Shown: positions 54,101 through 60,188 of the stretch, piece by piece
Layout of the letters: every line of letters starts with the position of its first letter
Numbering within the stretch: the first letter of the stretch is position 1
Source: Lactobacillus intestinalis
GTDB taxonomy: Bacteria; Bacillota; Bacilli; Lactobacillales; Lactobacillaceae
Direction of reading: 5' to 3'
Assembly (NCBI RefSeq): GCF_024397795.1
Contig: NZ_CP072983.1
Location: forward strand, 1,488,001-1,552,000
DNA length: 64,000 bases
Program-made: the position numbers and the translations under genes
Notes under the pieces: model-generated
What the model saw: the letters and a program-made list of their open reading frames with translations, nothing else
Told to the model about the DNA's origin: nothing
Databases searched by the model: none

Positions 54101-55183
54101 ATTAGTCACATTGGAAACATCCCAATTACTAATTCCAGTTAAAGAAGAGAGTTTAGTAGCACAGCTAAAAGTATTTTGCATTGAAGTAGCACTACTAGTA
54201 TCTAAACTGTTGGTATCTAAACTAGTCAAATTCGTATCATTTTGGAATGTATTATTTAAGTTATTACTTGCAAGCTTAACTTTCTTATCTTCTGTCTTAC
54301 TAAAAGCAATAGTAGCGGCCTTTTGCCAGGTTTTAATTAAATCGTTAGAGATCGATACTTGAAGACCATTAGTTGATTTATCAGCAGCCGTAAAGTCAGC
54401 CTCATTAGGCACAATAATATGAGTTTGATCACCAGTGTAGCCAGTTAATTGGTAATAATTGTTTCCATCAAATGTCGTGTTCTGCCCTGTCCATTTAGAG
54501 GTATCTAATGTTCCCCAAGTAGCAGAATCATATCCACCGTTAGTAGTAGGTGCGGTGGCGCTTGCTGCTACAGCCTTATTTTCTTGAAGAGCATTAAAAT
54601 TAACCTTAGCAGCAAAGTTACTTACATTAAATGTAGTTGTATCGTGAGCTGCATCATTAGCATTATTTTTTTGATTTAAAGAATCTGTTTCACTTTTAGT
54701 CTTTTGAGGAATAGAAGAATCAGACTTTGAAGTTTCAGAATTTTGAGCAGTAGAAGGAGTTTCTACAGGCTTAGCAGTTGTACTCTGTTGATTAGTATTC
54801 TCTACATTATCATTCTTACTTTCATCAGGCTTTTTAGGAGTTTCTGCCCCAGAAGTCTTCAGTTGGGTAGCTCCATTCTTAGAATTCTCTGGTTGAGGTG
54901 ATGGTGTCCCAGAAGCTTCTGATTGAGCTGATTCAGAAGTTTCTGTGGTAGTAGCAGACTTTGATGCAGATTGGTCTCCAACATTCGATCTGCTAGAAGC
55001 CGAAGCCTCCACATTTTCACTTGTCTCAGTTTCTTGCTGATTACTTTCTGTTGCTGCATGAACCGTTTGATTATCATTCATTGTCAAAAATAATGTTGAT
55101 AACAATACAGAACATACGCCAACACTTAGTTTTCTAATACTAAACCTTTGTTTACTATCGTAGTCATTTTTATTGAAAATCAT
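42191..55183 (-). CDS. Giant LPXTG surface protein with BspA-like, Mub-like and about 20 MBG-like repeats
   Basis: 4330-residue cell-wall protein, probably an adhesin or a mucus/host-contact protein. Order: YSIRK-type signal (KQRFSIRKLSVGVCSV, cleavage near 44); Ser/Thr/Glu/Asn-rich low-complexity region to about 190; BspA-like leucine-rich repeats with NWDVSNVTNM pattern (about 310-590); a Rib-like domain; three Mub-like B segments (about 780-1305); about 20 degenerate repeats of roughly 90-125 residues with start Y-[TND]-G-x and core NAGTY..[VI].L...G (about 1305-3460), which I class as MBG-like; four Mub-like segments each with VTGEV-TYG-W motif (about 3460-4165); a Pro/Asn/Lys-rich wall-spanning part; and LPQTG near residue 4294 with hydrophobic helix and RKKRKKK tail. 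The reading frame is uninterrupted. Confidence 0.92.
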   Translation of the reverse strand: MIFNKNDYDSKQRFSIRKLSVGVCSVLLSTLFLTMNDNQTVHAATESNQQETETSENVEASASSRSNVGDQSASKSATTTETSESAQSEASGTPSPQPENSKNGATQLKTSGAETPKKPDESKNDNVENTNQQSTTAKPVETPSTAQNSETSKSDSSIPQKTKSETDSLNQKNNANDAAHDTTTFNVSNFAAKVNFNALQENKAVAASATAPTTNGGYDSATWGTLDTSKWTGQNTTFDGNNYYQLTGYTGDQTHIIVPNEADFTAADKSTNGLQVSISNDLIKTWQKAATIAFSKTEDKKVKLASNNLNNTFQNDTNLTSLDTNSLDTSSATSMQNTFSCATKLSSLTGISNWDVSNVTNMSLLFQNATGLTSLTGLENWDVQKVTNMTRIFNNVNKVTDLSPLSNWKTDSLQKLNTAFANNSFTNLQGLENWNVSHVTDMGVIFMSDANLTDISALANWDTSNVTDLNRAFNVNQALTSLHGLENWNTSKVTNLEATFANEGSLVDASAIANWNTSNVTNMSVLFAGSNAQYVDLSNWDFSKVTSASNVINNTQSVVYLGNNSTLTADKLNTLGIANGGFTQPIILASGNLYTLLSNKNNNTHNITINNASGSQLTTISVPVVYDAAGASNMTDAINSYKDMIDQKLEDYVTEHNYVLKRVSTAPVDDVTGHNNHLVNYANAIYQVVTIPADQKKNLQIQDKTTYKGKTLTAKDLVTNVADFPSGTTFEFTDNSEPNWDQVGTYNVKVIATYPVSVNGQQYTAVTAPATAKVTVTQQMQFTITYWDDTENKEITQFDIKNAGNGAYSRLKFPEGINPNDYQSVSVSGVPAGATVAGDFWKPFTDPSCNWTIPNYKWTTEAAPSFYGANVVVHLVHKTQDVTNTDPAAQETRTVTVNYVKTKVNEDGTYTEDGNAFTSAVLDVYYTRQATKDLVTGTVTYGPWQWNTKKGDSNTPGYHVVSGTWTNLPQEWATVTADVPTLNGYTAYTGGPATNTNKVPANQFVFPTWNGSDDDTSDISKGSTAYTTAASLYEAQPVHTIFYVPNKTAARTITAKFVYAGGDKNGQSVAPDAQIQVFFKQAGTINASTNKVVYGDWTWDKTEDNLGFHVISGNWNIAQDGQFTVTPPDAGNDYVVANLNSTGTYTTVNFANPNYNSNTVFTTNNASQWYVRNELTTYYVPKSLTQKTINRVINFTPVNQPGTPSVTQTTTQSATITRPVRVNTDDRGVVFDGFDGSGWTTGEWDRYKNMPVPDNYTKVIKQIVTHPDGTTTETTLNIPNWRPIPAQTVTIDTLPTVINITYTATATAFLAGTNESTYTGSPITLDDLNNGDGNNPIYAGVSGPTGNVYYLQAGDVEFSSNNGQTWTSEMPTNAGTYELRWSEHGKQNIIKEFGNNSIKWVDAQGNSTFTSTATYIINPAPATFTLSNQTSGNYSKIYDAQPATSIDPSKLTITANFNNAKVVLDTTDLTSDSYEWVDAQGNPISNPENVGTYYIKLKDSALSTLEKDNPNFTLTNGGGLATYTITQAQASGVLSGSNSRTYDGQATTTAEVNSNGQIGVTVTFPGVTDANKTYILKDGDYKWSSGSAPTNAGAYTITLTPDGISNIEKYILGLAGSGQNNTPNVVFADNDFTGSASYTINAAENTVSVDGTQTETYTGQPISVKYNANGNNSVQVSISSKDGATASLSNVQLDSGDFQIVDVSGKPITATNAGGVYHIVLTDAGANKIQQAVGDNYKISQGTSFGTLVINKAQASAEFSGNPSYTYTGSPNSDYLNGFSIKLNEPNNPTYNLVAGDIEFNIDGTWTTTVPINVGKYAVRLSQAGWDHIKEINSDNVTWAATASSGTGTYNITPASANTELSGHNSMVYNGNSVTTADLYTDGSTIKVVISGNNIVNLPTSFTLADGDYAWNTQDGKAPVNAGNYTLTLSSAGLDKIQAAIDEAVGKGNVILSKVNTGSATFQIEQAVSPNVQLDGSEKSEYNGQAVSFDPSNEETKKNFGFNNVQGLTIPDLTADDFEWVDQDGKPIAAPTDAGYYYLQLNEKGKTAFANANPNYTFVKDGKSTISGRITYHIYPASLIIGVSGTASQVYNGQNAAITQTQLDNGDIKLVWGNSNDEPIGLGSFTLIPEDLEVVDSAGNPVNHANAQENDKTGNPAYYVRLTSAALNKIKNLTGASNYDISLGNATGNFLIYARKAQVTLNGNQTTTYGTDLPLDPNAYHIELTNWNSSIPGPTEAEIIQKIGGLKTGDVYINGFTDGQMPVNVGSYQVKIAGQLLQRLQAAFPDYDWNAVNGTNSNAKSGSTDANTVDARHEPATYVITPADTTVTINGAEHIKYGENTTIQYGGDNGYSITITAPVKNATTDNEHEPIYTDLKLETGDLEFVTTPSNVGTYEVKLSAQGLKKLQALTGSTNYNWTQAAEARANFFVDQMPVTITVGGNEQNVTYGSNDWLKAIKENPQGYTLTVKTENGTLNYQAKDGDLIFSQTPGNVGSYHVVLSAQGLENIKSALGTNYAYPQDASDVTTYGTFTVNLGEVTISLDGSDNKTYDGKTTLPADLNIDKYKLTYSATVYAPDGTAQTIKLTSDDLQFANGDPINAGTYTVELSPAGEAKLKNLTGNNGDNYKWTFNTKATYTINAATEASASLSGSNQMTFNGSAVTTAELNNGGDIIVNLTFPGSTENSIYHLQDGDYIWTNGAAPTNVGTYTIKLTQAGLAHLQAAIDQYAGSGNVKISADSLTGSATFEIGPKSITDVTISGKDQEKTYDGQPASLDVKDLTINANDLVTDNPLSMKGITISDFDWYNAQGEKLDAIPTDAGTYEACLKPSALQTLQKDNPNYSFNAASGTIKYTINQKAATDTLGGNGNKIYNGQETSVSDVFNSITWTPSGLVAGQSLDLSNLNVDDYAWYSKNADGTYTEMTGLPTNAGTYYLKLKDSSIAKIQAANPNYSFATGAISGEYTYNISQAKAEITLPSTSDQTITWTGNPATIDPANFIPEITTDNPNEKTIALPSTLQLTASDYEFLQNGKVISAPSEVGTYQVRLTEAGWQKVQNAITGNTNYTWSYQGEGNYHIEKATASITLDGSASTIYTGNPVVIPATDGVVNGINVKLSNGQTYVLKTTDLEFVNDQGNPIPAPTNAGTYKVRLTEAALGQIRNLESNHYNYTYNNDAVDFTIEKANADVTTSGSYDVVYNGQTPEITVDKITNAIATNNGVDLTAPTLSADDYEWVDETGKVVAAPVNVGTYYLKLKDSSQSKIATNNNYTWNFKGLASVTISKANATIGFSGNQETPYTGSVIALDPDKFEVKLSNSQTYQLTDKDIQVIGNPINVGTYQVKLSQAGIDAIKAADSNYNYSYDDSQGALVIVRAKASATISGSQTTQDLELDPHNYSVVVTLNGQQQTITGLTANDFVFSKDGHPAQLTEAGIYDVELSGDAINKIRQENPNYNIDFSSIATFTLENGSQTINYVDADNKVISSTDIKGHLKGTKLPFTPEIPVGWVASDPSEVPTEITINNGTTVIKIEHGITNVDHNNPVPTGEKTVTGAVINGAHASDLNQTITRTINVTKPDGTKSTEVQTAKIYRNASYDNVTGAVTYGEWSTGSWKEFSPEKIDGYTPSEAVVPAVEVKDGQKNVTVDITYTANKQSTNIIYQDNTGQVIKTDKVNGETDQTVDVYSTVPAGWKLVNGYTIPSTITFGPDGHKDVVVQVEHATITITPDTPEDQIPNGKVPGNPDKTYPKMEKLVSEPTRIIVVTKPDGTKETVTQKVKFTRVATFDEVTGEVTYSDWKSTDSAVWEAYTPATIDGYTPNIAQVAQEAVSADTANVTVNISYTKNIVPPVEETQTIEYQDKDGKIIAREAITGEKGQEMPFTPHIPENWQASGEVPKTITIGENSNKTIIRIEPKIETTELTKTVTRTIIEHLPNGDKKVVQKVTLTGTQSKNLVTGEVQTQWNSGKFDAYTPEKVAGYTASPNMVGEEVVNATTENSTIEITYVKDKVQASQVVQLVDSKGQVIASTTVVGKLGQEVTYNLPLPNNWEYTNGKPADQVKVENGITKIAIQHKTEEVTDTHTVTETIHFKYADQSQALPDTIQTITFIRNGVKDLVTGETIWGKWDKESSTFPEIVAPNISGYSPNPMTINAQTVGPNSQDLEFTVTYSSIKKPNDDNNKPTPNPDNPVNPSKPDNNKPNKPDHNKPIEPNKPNKKPAKPVQPNKKPANKVPAKPVTPTIHKPSTKGSDNKPLYEEKDFPRGSHKLDNGTIVDSHGRVLYKNGKLTRLGRAMLKKGHEKVLPQTGQRDSENISWIGALLAGLGIFGLADRKKRKKKN
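44800..51270 (-). repeat. Tandem MBG-like repeat block inside the giant surface protein
   Basis: About 20 protein-level repeats, mean 108 residues. Each opens with a glycine-rich strand (LSGSN or LDGS), then Y-x-G, then LT..D-[FY]-x-[WF], then P-x-N-[AV]-G-x-Y, and ends in a TY.I..A linker. At DNA level they have diverged, so recombination between them should be limited; repeats 3, 6 and 13 are the closest trio (all carry TTAEL/TTADL-like and PG/SG segments). Confidence 0.75.
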
Positions 55184-55292
55184 AAGTCAAATCCCCTTAA
55201 GTCTGTATTCTATATGCTATACCATATTTTAACGCGAAAAATAACAGATAACAAAACATGTACTCATTCTAAAATACATTTAAGAAACCATC

Positions 55293-55336
55293 AAAAAAAT
55301 AGTGAACGAACTTTTATAAAGTCATTCACTATTTTG
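55293..55336 (-). terminator. Terminator of the murE-racemase operon
   Basis: Minus strand AAAATAGTGAA/TTCACTATTTT with an inner ACTT/AAGT stem, followed by T7. Confidence 0.88.
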
Positions 55337-55347
55337 TTTAAAAATAT

Positions 55348-56097
55348 TTATTTGTACAAATATTTAGCACAAGCTTCTTGTGGATCCATTCCATTTCTAA
55401 TTTTTAATGCTAGCTCAATGGAAACATCGGCAATAATGGATTGTGGATCGATTACATTGTAGGGATGATCGGGTGCTTTTTCTTGAGCCAAAGAAAGCTC
55501 GGTACATCCCAACAAGACCACATTACAACCGTACTTATCATGCATCGTCTTCAAGATCTTATGATATAAATCGTGATTTACAACGCCTTTTTCCTTAATG
55601 TCTGAATAAATCAACTCATTAACCATAGGCTGAATCTCAGACCCACCTAGTTCAACTTCCCGTCCAACATGATGAATTTCATCTTCATATAAATGATCAT
55701 AAATTGAACCCTCAGTAGCAATCAAGCCGATTTTCTTTTCATCGGGATAATTATCAATAAAATTATGGACTGCAATTCGCATCATATGCAAAAATGGAAT
55801 ATCTGTCAAAGCAGCTAAATCATCATAGAAATAATGAGCTGTATTACATGGCATAACAAAGAAATCTGGATTAAGCTTGGCTTGGCCTAAGACGTCATCT
55901 TTTAAATCATAAAAGAAGTTGGGCTTGGAATGATCCATAATGTAAGAAGTTCGATCAGGAACCTGGGCATCATTTACCAAAATATAGTTTAAATAATCTT
56001 GGTCTCGAGCAATTTTAACTCGATGATTAATTAAACGAACATAGCTTTCAGTGGCAATTGTTCCCATTCCACCGATAATACTAAAAAAATGCTTCAT
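55348..56097 (-). CDS. Aspartate/glutamate racemase family protein
   Basis: Cofactor-independent amino-acid racemase, 249 residues. The two catalytic cysteines lie in MPCNTAH (about 84) and LLGCTELSLA (about 195), as in RacD/MurI enzymes; the N-terminal SIIGGMGTIATESYVRLIN is aspartate-racemase-like. D-Asp is used in the wall cross-bridge of many lactobacilli, which fits the neighbouring murE gene 31 bases upstream in the same operon. Substrate (Asp versus Glu) is not certain from sequence. Confidence 0.88.
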   Translation of the reverse strand: MKHFFSIIGGMGTIATESYVRLINHRVKIARDQDYLNYILVNDAQVPDRTSYIMDHSKPNFFYDLKDDVLGQAKLNPDFFVMPCNTAHYFYDDLAALTDIPFLHMMRIAVHNFIDNYPDEKKIGLIATEGSIYDHLYEDEIHHVGREVELGGSEIQPMVNELIYSDIKEKGVVNHDLYHKILKTMHDKYGCNVVLLGCTELSLAQEKAPDHPYNVIDPQSIIADVSIELALKIRNGMDPQEACAKYLYK

Positions 56098-56128
56098 AAT
56101 TTCCCTACTTTGATTATTTTAACCGTTA

Positions 56129-57700
56129 CTAATGTTCAAAATGTTCTTGTTCACCTTCAAGTTCGTTAATTACATTTTGAGCAACAACGATATCTGATGG
56201 ATATGGTGTATCTACACCGCGAATCTTTTGGAAAGCATCTGCACCTTTTCCACAGATAAGAACAACATCATCTTTGCCAGCCATTGCAATTGCATCATGG
56301 ATAGCCTTTTTACGATCTAATTCAATTGTTACATCACACTTTGAGTGATCAATTCCAGAGTCAATTTCTTGAGCAATTGACATTGGATCTTCAAATCCTG
56401 GATCATCGGTAGTAAGGAAGGCTTTATCAGCATAAGCAGTCAAACTTTCACTGAATCCTGGACGACGAGAAACTCCTTTATCCCCAGGAGCACCTACAAC
56501 CACAATAATCTTTGGATTATCAAATTCTTCTTGCATAAAGCTCATAAGTGCCATCATTGAAGCTTTGTTGTGAGCATAATCCACAACAACCATTCCATGA
56601 TTCTTGGTCATTTCAGTTTGCATTCTACCAGGGATGGTAACGTGACGAATCCCCTTAGCGCATTCATCATGATCCATGCCAGCAAGTCCGGCGCCGATGA
56701 TTGCAGCAGTACCATTTGATTCGTTGAAGTCACCGATCATTTGCAAAGTGTAATCGCCATTAATTGGAAGTTGCTTAGCTTTATCACTTGCACAGTAAAG
56801 CTTGAAGCGAGTTTCACGCATATCAGTTTCTTGTGAAGCATAGCGGAAATCAATTGGAACCTTCAAGTTTGGATTTTCAAAGTTTTCGTTAGCAAAAAGA
56901 TAAATACTGTCTGGATTAGTTGTAGTAGTTGCGGCTGCATATACTTCATCAAAGTGAGCAGTTTCTGCATTGATGATACACTTGCGTGAATTTACCAACA
57001 ATTGCAACTTACAGTGAAGATAATCCGCAAAGTTAGGGTGTTCATTTGGTCCAATATGGTCTGGCGTAATGTTTAAGAAAAAGCCAAGATCGTAAGTCAA
57101 ACCAAATACACGATTCTTCTTGTAAGCTTGACTTGAAACTTCCATTACCAAATGAGTCATTCCATTATCAACAGCAGTTCTCATATCACGGAACAAATCA
57201 AGTGATTCTGGTGTAGTTAAGCTTGATTTAAAGCTGTCTTCTGGCTTAGGACCCACTACATCATTAACTGAAGAAATAAGTGCAGTGCGACCACCATTCA
57301 TTTGATCAAGCATTCCCTTTAAAAAGTATGCGGAAGTGGTCTTACCCTTAGTTCCAGTGAAGGCAACTACAAATAAATCGTCTTGTGGGAAACGGAAAAA
57401 TGCGGCAGACAAAAGTGCCATGGCCTTTGATACATCCCGAACAATTAAGGCGTGCATCCCTTTTCCTTCTGGATATGGTTGTTCTGCAACATAACAAATG
57501 GCGCCGTTGTCTTTAGCCATTGATAAGTAGGTTGGTCTAAATCCAGCCCCTTTACAGAAAAATAAAGTGTTGGTTTGAATGTCGCGTGAATCATAAGATA
57601 CGTAATCCATCTTAGTTGCGACAGCATCTTGAACCGCACTTGACTTAAGCAAGTGGTGTTCTTTTAAAATTAAAATACAGGTATTTAAAGAAATACTCAT
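56129..57700 (-). CDS. murE: UDP-MurNAc-tripeptide synthetase (MurE, probable L-lysine-adding)
   Basis: Adds the third stem-peptide residue to UDP-MurNAc-L-Ala-D-Glu in peptidoglycan synthesis. 523 residues: N-terminal UDP-binding domain with VDYVSYDSRDIQ-like motif, ATP loop GTKGKTTSA (about 114-122), EVSSQAYKKNRV, and MNITPDHIG-like region. The substrate-selecting motif reads DDPGFEDP, where diaminopimelate enzymes have DNPR, consistent with lysine. Operon with the racemase gene downstream. Lactobacilli may carry a second MurE-like paralogue, so this may not be the only one. Confidence 0.88.
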   Translation of the reverse strand: MSISLNTCILILKEHHLLKSSAVQDAVATKMDYVSYDSRDIQTNTLFFCKGAGFRPTYLSMAKDNGAICYVAEQPYPEGKGMHALIVRDVSKAMALLSAAFFRFPQDDLFVVAFTGTKGKTTSAYFLKGMLDQMNGGRTALISSVNDVVGPKPEDSFKSSLTTPESLDLFRDMRTAVDNGMTHLVMEVSSQAYKKNRVFGLTYDLGFFLNITPDHIGPNEHPNFADYLHCKLQLLVNSRKCIINAETAHFDEVYAAATTTTNPDSIYLFANENFENPNLKVPIDFRYASQETDMRETRFKLYCASDKAKQLPINGDYTLQMIGDFNESNGTAAIIGAGLAGMDHDECAKGIRHVTIPGRMQTEMTKNHGMVVVDYAHNKASMMALMSFMQEEFDNPKIIVVVGAPGDKGVSRRPGFSESLTAYADKAFLTTDDPGFEDPMSIAQEIDSGIDHSKCDVTIELDRKKAIHDAIAMAGKDDVVLICGKGADAFQKIRGVDTPYPSDIVVAQNVINELEGEQEHFEH

Positions 57701-57751
57701 GTTATACCCCTCAAATAGAATATTAATGTTTCAGACAAAATTATAACACAG

Positions 57752-58906
57752 CTACTGCTTCACTGACGCTTTACTTGGATCTAATGGCAGACGAATAATG
57801 AAACTTGTCCAATTATCATCCGATACACAAGTAATTGTTCCATGGTGCAAATCAACTACACTTTTTGTAATTGATAAACCTAGCCCAGTTCCGCCAGTTT
57901 TAGTATTGCGAGAAGTTTCGACACGGTAGAAACGTTCAAAAATCTTCTTCAAGGACTCTTCAGGAATCTTAGCCCCATTATTTTCGACGCGAAGTTCTAC
58001 TTGTTGATTATTTACTAAATTTGCTACCAGCTTGATCGTCGTAGCCCCAGTACCGTACTTCAAAGCATTAGTAATCAAATTATTATAAACACGGACAAGC
58101 TTTTCTGGATCAGCCTTAATAGTTAAATCTTGCGGACGAGCTTGAATTTCAAAACTAATTCCCTTTTTTTCAGCTTCCAGTTCAAATCCAGCTGCTACTT
58201 GTTCCAGCATAGAATAAATATGAAGTGCCGATAAATTCAAGGTAGTATTAGTTGATTTCAAGGTCGTGTATTCCAACAAATCATTTGCCAGAGATTTCAT
58301 TTGCTCGGCTTTAGTATAAGCAATATCAACATATTTCTGCGTATCTTCAGGTAAAGCTGCGCCGGATTTTAACAGGCCAAGATAACCAATAATTGAAGTC
58401 AGCGGTGTGCGAATATCATGAGAAACATTAGTAATAAGTTCATCTTTAGACTTCTCAATAGCGCGCTCTTCATTAATTGAATTCACAGTACTATCTACCA
58501 AAGAATTAATTGAATCAATTACGCGTTGGAGGTCCGTTCTTACCACAAAAGAAATTCGATGATCAAAGTGACCGTTTGCGATATAGTGCAATTCCGAAAT
58601 CACATGGCGCAGTTGCATTTGATGATAGCGACGGATTAAACGCCAATACAAAACTATCAAATCCCCAATAGCCATGATGATAATCACGACATTTTGCCAA
58701 GACCAGAAGTCTTTTCCTCCTACAAAACTCATCGTCTTTTTTAAGAAATAAATCCCATTGACTAAGTTTTCATCTTGTAAAATCGCCAAATGAATTAAAA
58801 TGATGATCGATAAGTTCAGTAATAAAAGCAAAACAATCGTAACGACCGCTTCCGCAAAAAGTTCACTTTTTTCAGCGCCAGTTAATTTTACGCGCTCTTT
58901 TTTCAT
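57752..58906 (-). CDS. Sensor histidine kinase (VanS-like)
   Basis: 384 residues: two membrane helices (about 17-42 and 70-92) with a short outer loop of about 27 residues, HAMP-like linker, phosphoacceptor His in NVSHDIRTPLTSIIGYLG (about 163), and ATPase boxes N (NLITNALKYG), G1 (ENNGAKIPEE), F (FERFYR) and G2 (GGTGLGLSI). The small outer loop suggests sensing within the membrane or through a partner. It starts 5 bases after the response-regulator stop. The signal is unknown. Confidence 0.93.
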   Translation of the reverse strand: MKKERVKLTGAEKSELFAEAVVTIVLLLLLNLSIIILIHLAILQDENLVNGIYFLKKTMSFVGGKDFWSWQNVVIIIMAIGDLIVLYWRLIRRYHQMQLRHVISELHYIANGHFDHRISFVVRTDLQRVIDSINSLVDSTVNSINEERAIEKSKDELITNVSHDIRTPLTSIIGYLGLLKSGAALPEDTQKYVDIAYTKAEQMKSLANDLLEYTTLKSTNTTLNLSALHIYSMLEQVAAGFELEAEKKGISFEIQARPQDLTIKADPEKLVRVYNNLITNALKYGTGATTIKLVANLVNNQQVELRVENNGAKIPEESLKKIFERFYRVETSRNTKTGGTGLGLSITKSVVDLHHGTITCVSDDNWTSFIIRLPLDPSKASVKQ

Positions 58907-58911
58907 AGGTT

Positions 58912-59598
58912 TTAAGCCTCTACTTTATAGCCAACTCCCCAAACAGTCTGAATAACATCTTCGCCACCAGTTGCTTTTTGGATTTTATCACGAAGGTGGG
59001 AAACGTGGACCATAACAGTTTTAGCGGAAACAATGGATTCTTGTTGCCATACTCTTTCAAAGATTTCATCAGCTGAGAAAACGCGATTTGGATGGCTTGC
59101 TAGTAAATAAAGAATTCCAAATTCCAAAGCTGTTAATTGAATATCCTTACCGCCGATTGTTTTTACTTCATGAGAATCACGATTAATTACAAGTGGTCCA
59201 ACTTCTAAAACATCAGGTTCGTCATCTTTGACTTGCTTTTGACTACGACGCAAAAGTGAACGTACACGAGCCATTACTTCTAATGGATTAAATGGTTTAG
59301 AAACATAATCATCTGCACCAGTAATTAACCCTTGAATCTTATCCATATCTCCAGTCTTAGCAGAAACAATGATGATTGGAATATCCGAATCTTTTCTAAC
59401 CTCCTTAATCACTTCGATCCCTGTCATATTTGGCATCATGACATCTAAAATCATTAAAGCAATGTCAGGAGTGGTAGTTAATTTAGTAATTGCTTCTTTA
59501 CCGCTATAGGCTGCAATTGGTTCATATCCTTCATTTTTTAGGTAAATGCTTAATAATTCTACGATTTCTTTATCGTCGTCAACAACTAAGATTTTCAC
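58912..59598 (-). CDS. OmpR-family response regulator (VanR-like)
   Basis: 228 residues: receiver domain with acidic pocket DDDKE, phospho-Asp in LMILDVMMPNMTG (about 53), Thr/Lys switch in ISAKTG and the Lys in VSKPFNP; then a winged-helix DNA-binding domain ending in VWGVGYKVEA. First gene of the two-component operon. Probably controls envelope genes; targets cannot be read from the sequence. Confidence 0.94.
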   Translation of the reverse strand: MKILVVDDDKEIVELLSIYLKNEGYEPIAAYSGKEAITKLTTTPDIALMILDVMMPNMTGIEVIKEVRKDSDIPIIIVSAKTGDMDKIQGLITGADDYVSKPFNPLEVMARVRSLLRRSQKQVKDDEPDVLEVGPLVINRDSHEVKTIGGKDIQLTALEFGILYLLASHPNRVFSADEIFERVWQQESIVSAKTVMVHVSHLRDKIQKATGGEDVIQTVWGVGYKVEA

Positions 59599-59727
59599 AG
59601 AGAAAACCCCTCTCTTTTGATTAATACATTATCTTACATTACTTATAGTTTAGCAGACCTCATGCAGTCTATTTTACACATTTTCAAAAAATATACAGTC
59701 TTCATATAATTTTTTTACTAAAAGCTA

Positions 59728-59766
59728 AAAAATACGCTCCTCTCTTAACTGAGAAAAGCGTATTTT
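59728..59766 (-). terminator. Terminator of the 112-residue membrane-protein gene
   Basis: Minus strand AAAATACGCT/AGCGTATTTT outer stem with an inner CTC/GAG, followed by T6. Confidence 0.8.
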
Positions 59767-59786
59767 ATGTGAGATTAATATCTCGA

Positions 59787-60125
59787 TTAATGTGCTGCAT
59801 GTTTATCATCGTAAAGTTGAGTTTCAATATAAACACAAACAATGAACAACAAAGCAAAACAACAAAGTTTAGGAATTGAAGCATAATCGAGCATACTTGC
59901 AAAACCAAATAAAATTCCGTCTGGAATGACCCACCAAGATCCAACCCAGGCATTAAAGGTACTGCTAAAAGTTCCAAAGAATGCAATCAAGATTGTTAAA
60001 ATGATCAATATTGATGTCAAAATCATTCCGGGCCTAGTATAATCCTTGAATCCGTGGTCCCAATAGACCATCACGCCTAGGAGCACCAATAAAATCGATG
60101 CCATCCATAAACTACTCTTCCTCAT
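59787..60125 (-). CDS. Small four-TM membrane protein, function unknown
   Basis: 112 residues with four hydrophobic segments (about 7-24, 33-54, 66-80 and 84-101) and a C-terminal HAAH. No recognisable family. It sits between the exporter and the two-component system on the same strand, 60 bases after the ABC gene, and ends at its own terminator. Confidence 0.6.
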   Translation of the reverse strand: MRKSSLWMASILLVLLGVMVYWDHGFKDYTRPGMILTSILIILTILIAFFGTFSSTFNAWVGSWWVIPDGILFGFASMLDYASIPKLCCFALLFIVCVYIETQLYDDKHAAH

Positions 60126-60188
60126 AATAAAGGCCTTCTTTCCGCCTTCATTTTACCACTTTCAGCTTATAGATATAGAGCCTAACAC

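Noticed and set aside
42191..55183. CRISPR-like or DNA tandem repeats in the 13-kb gene
   Set aside because: Repeats exist only at protein level; no regularly spaced identical DNA units were seen.
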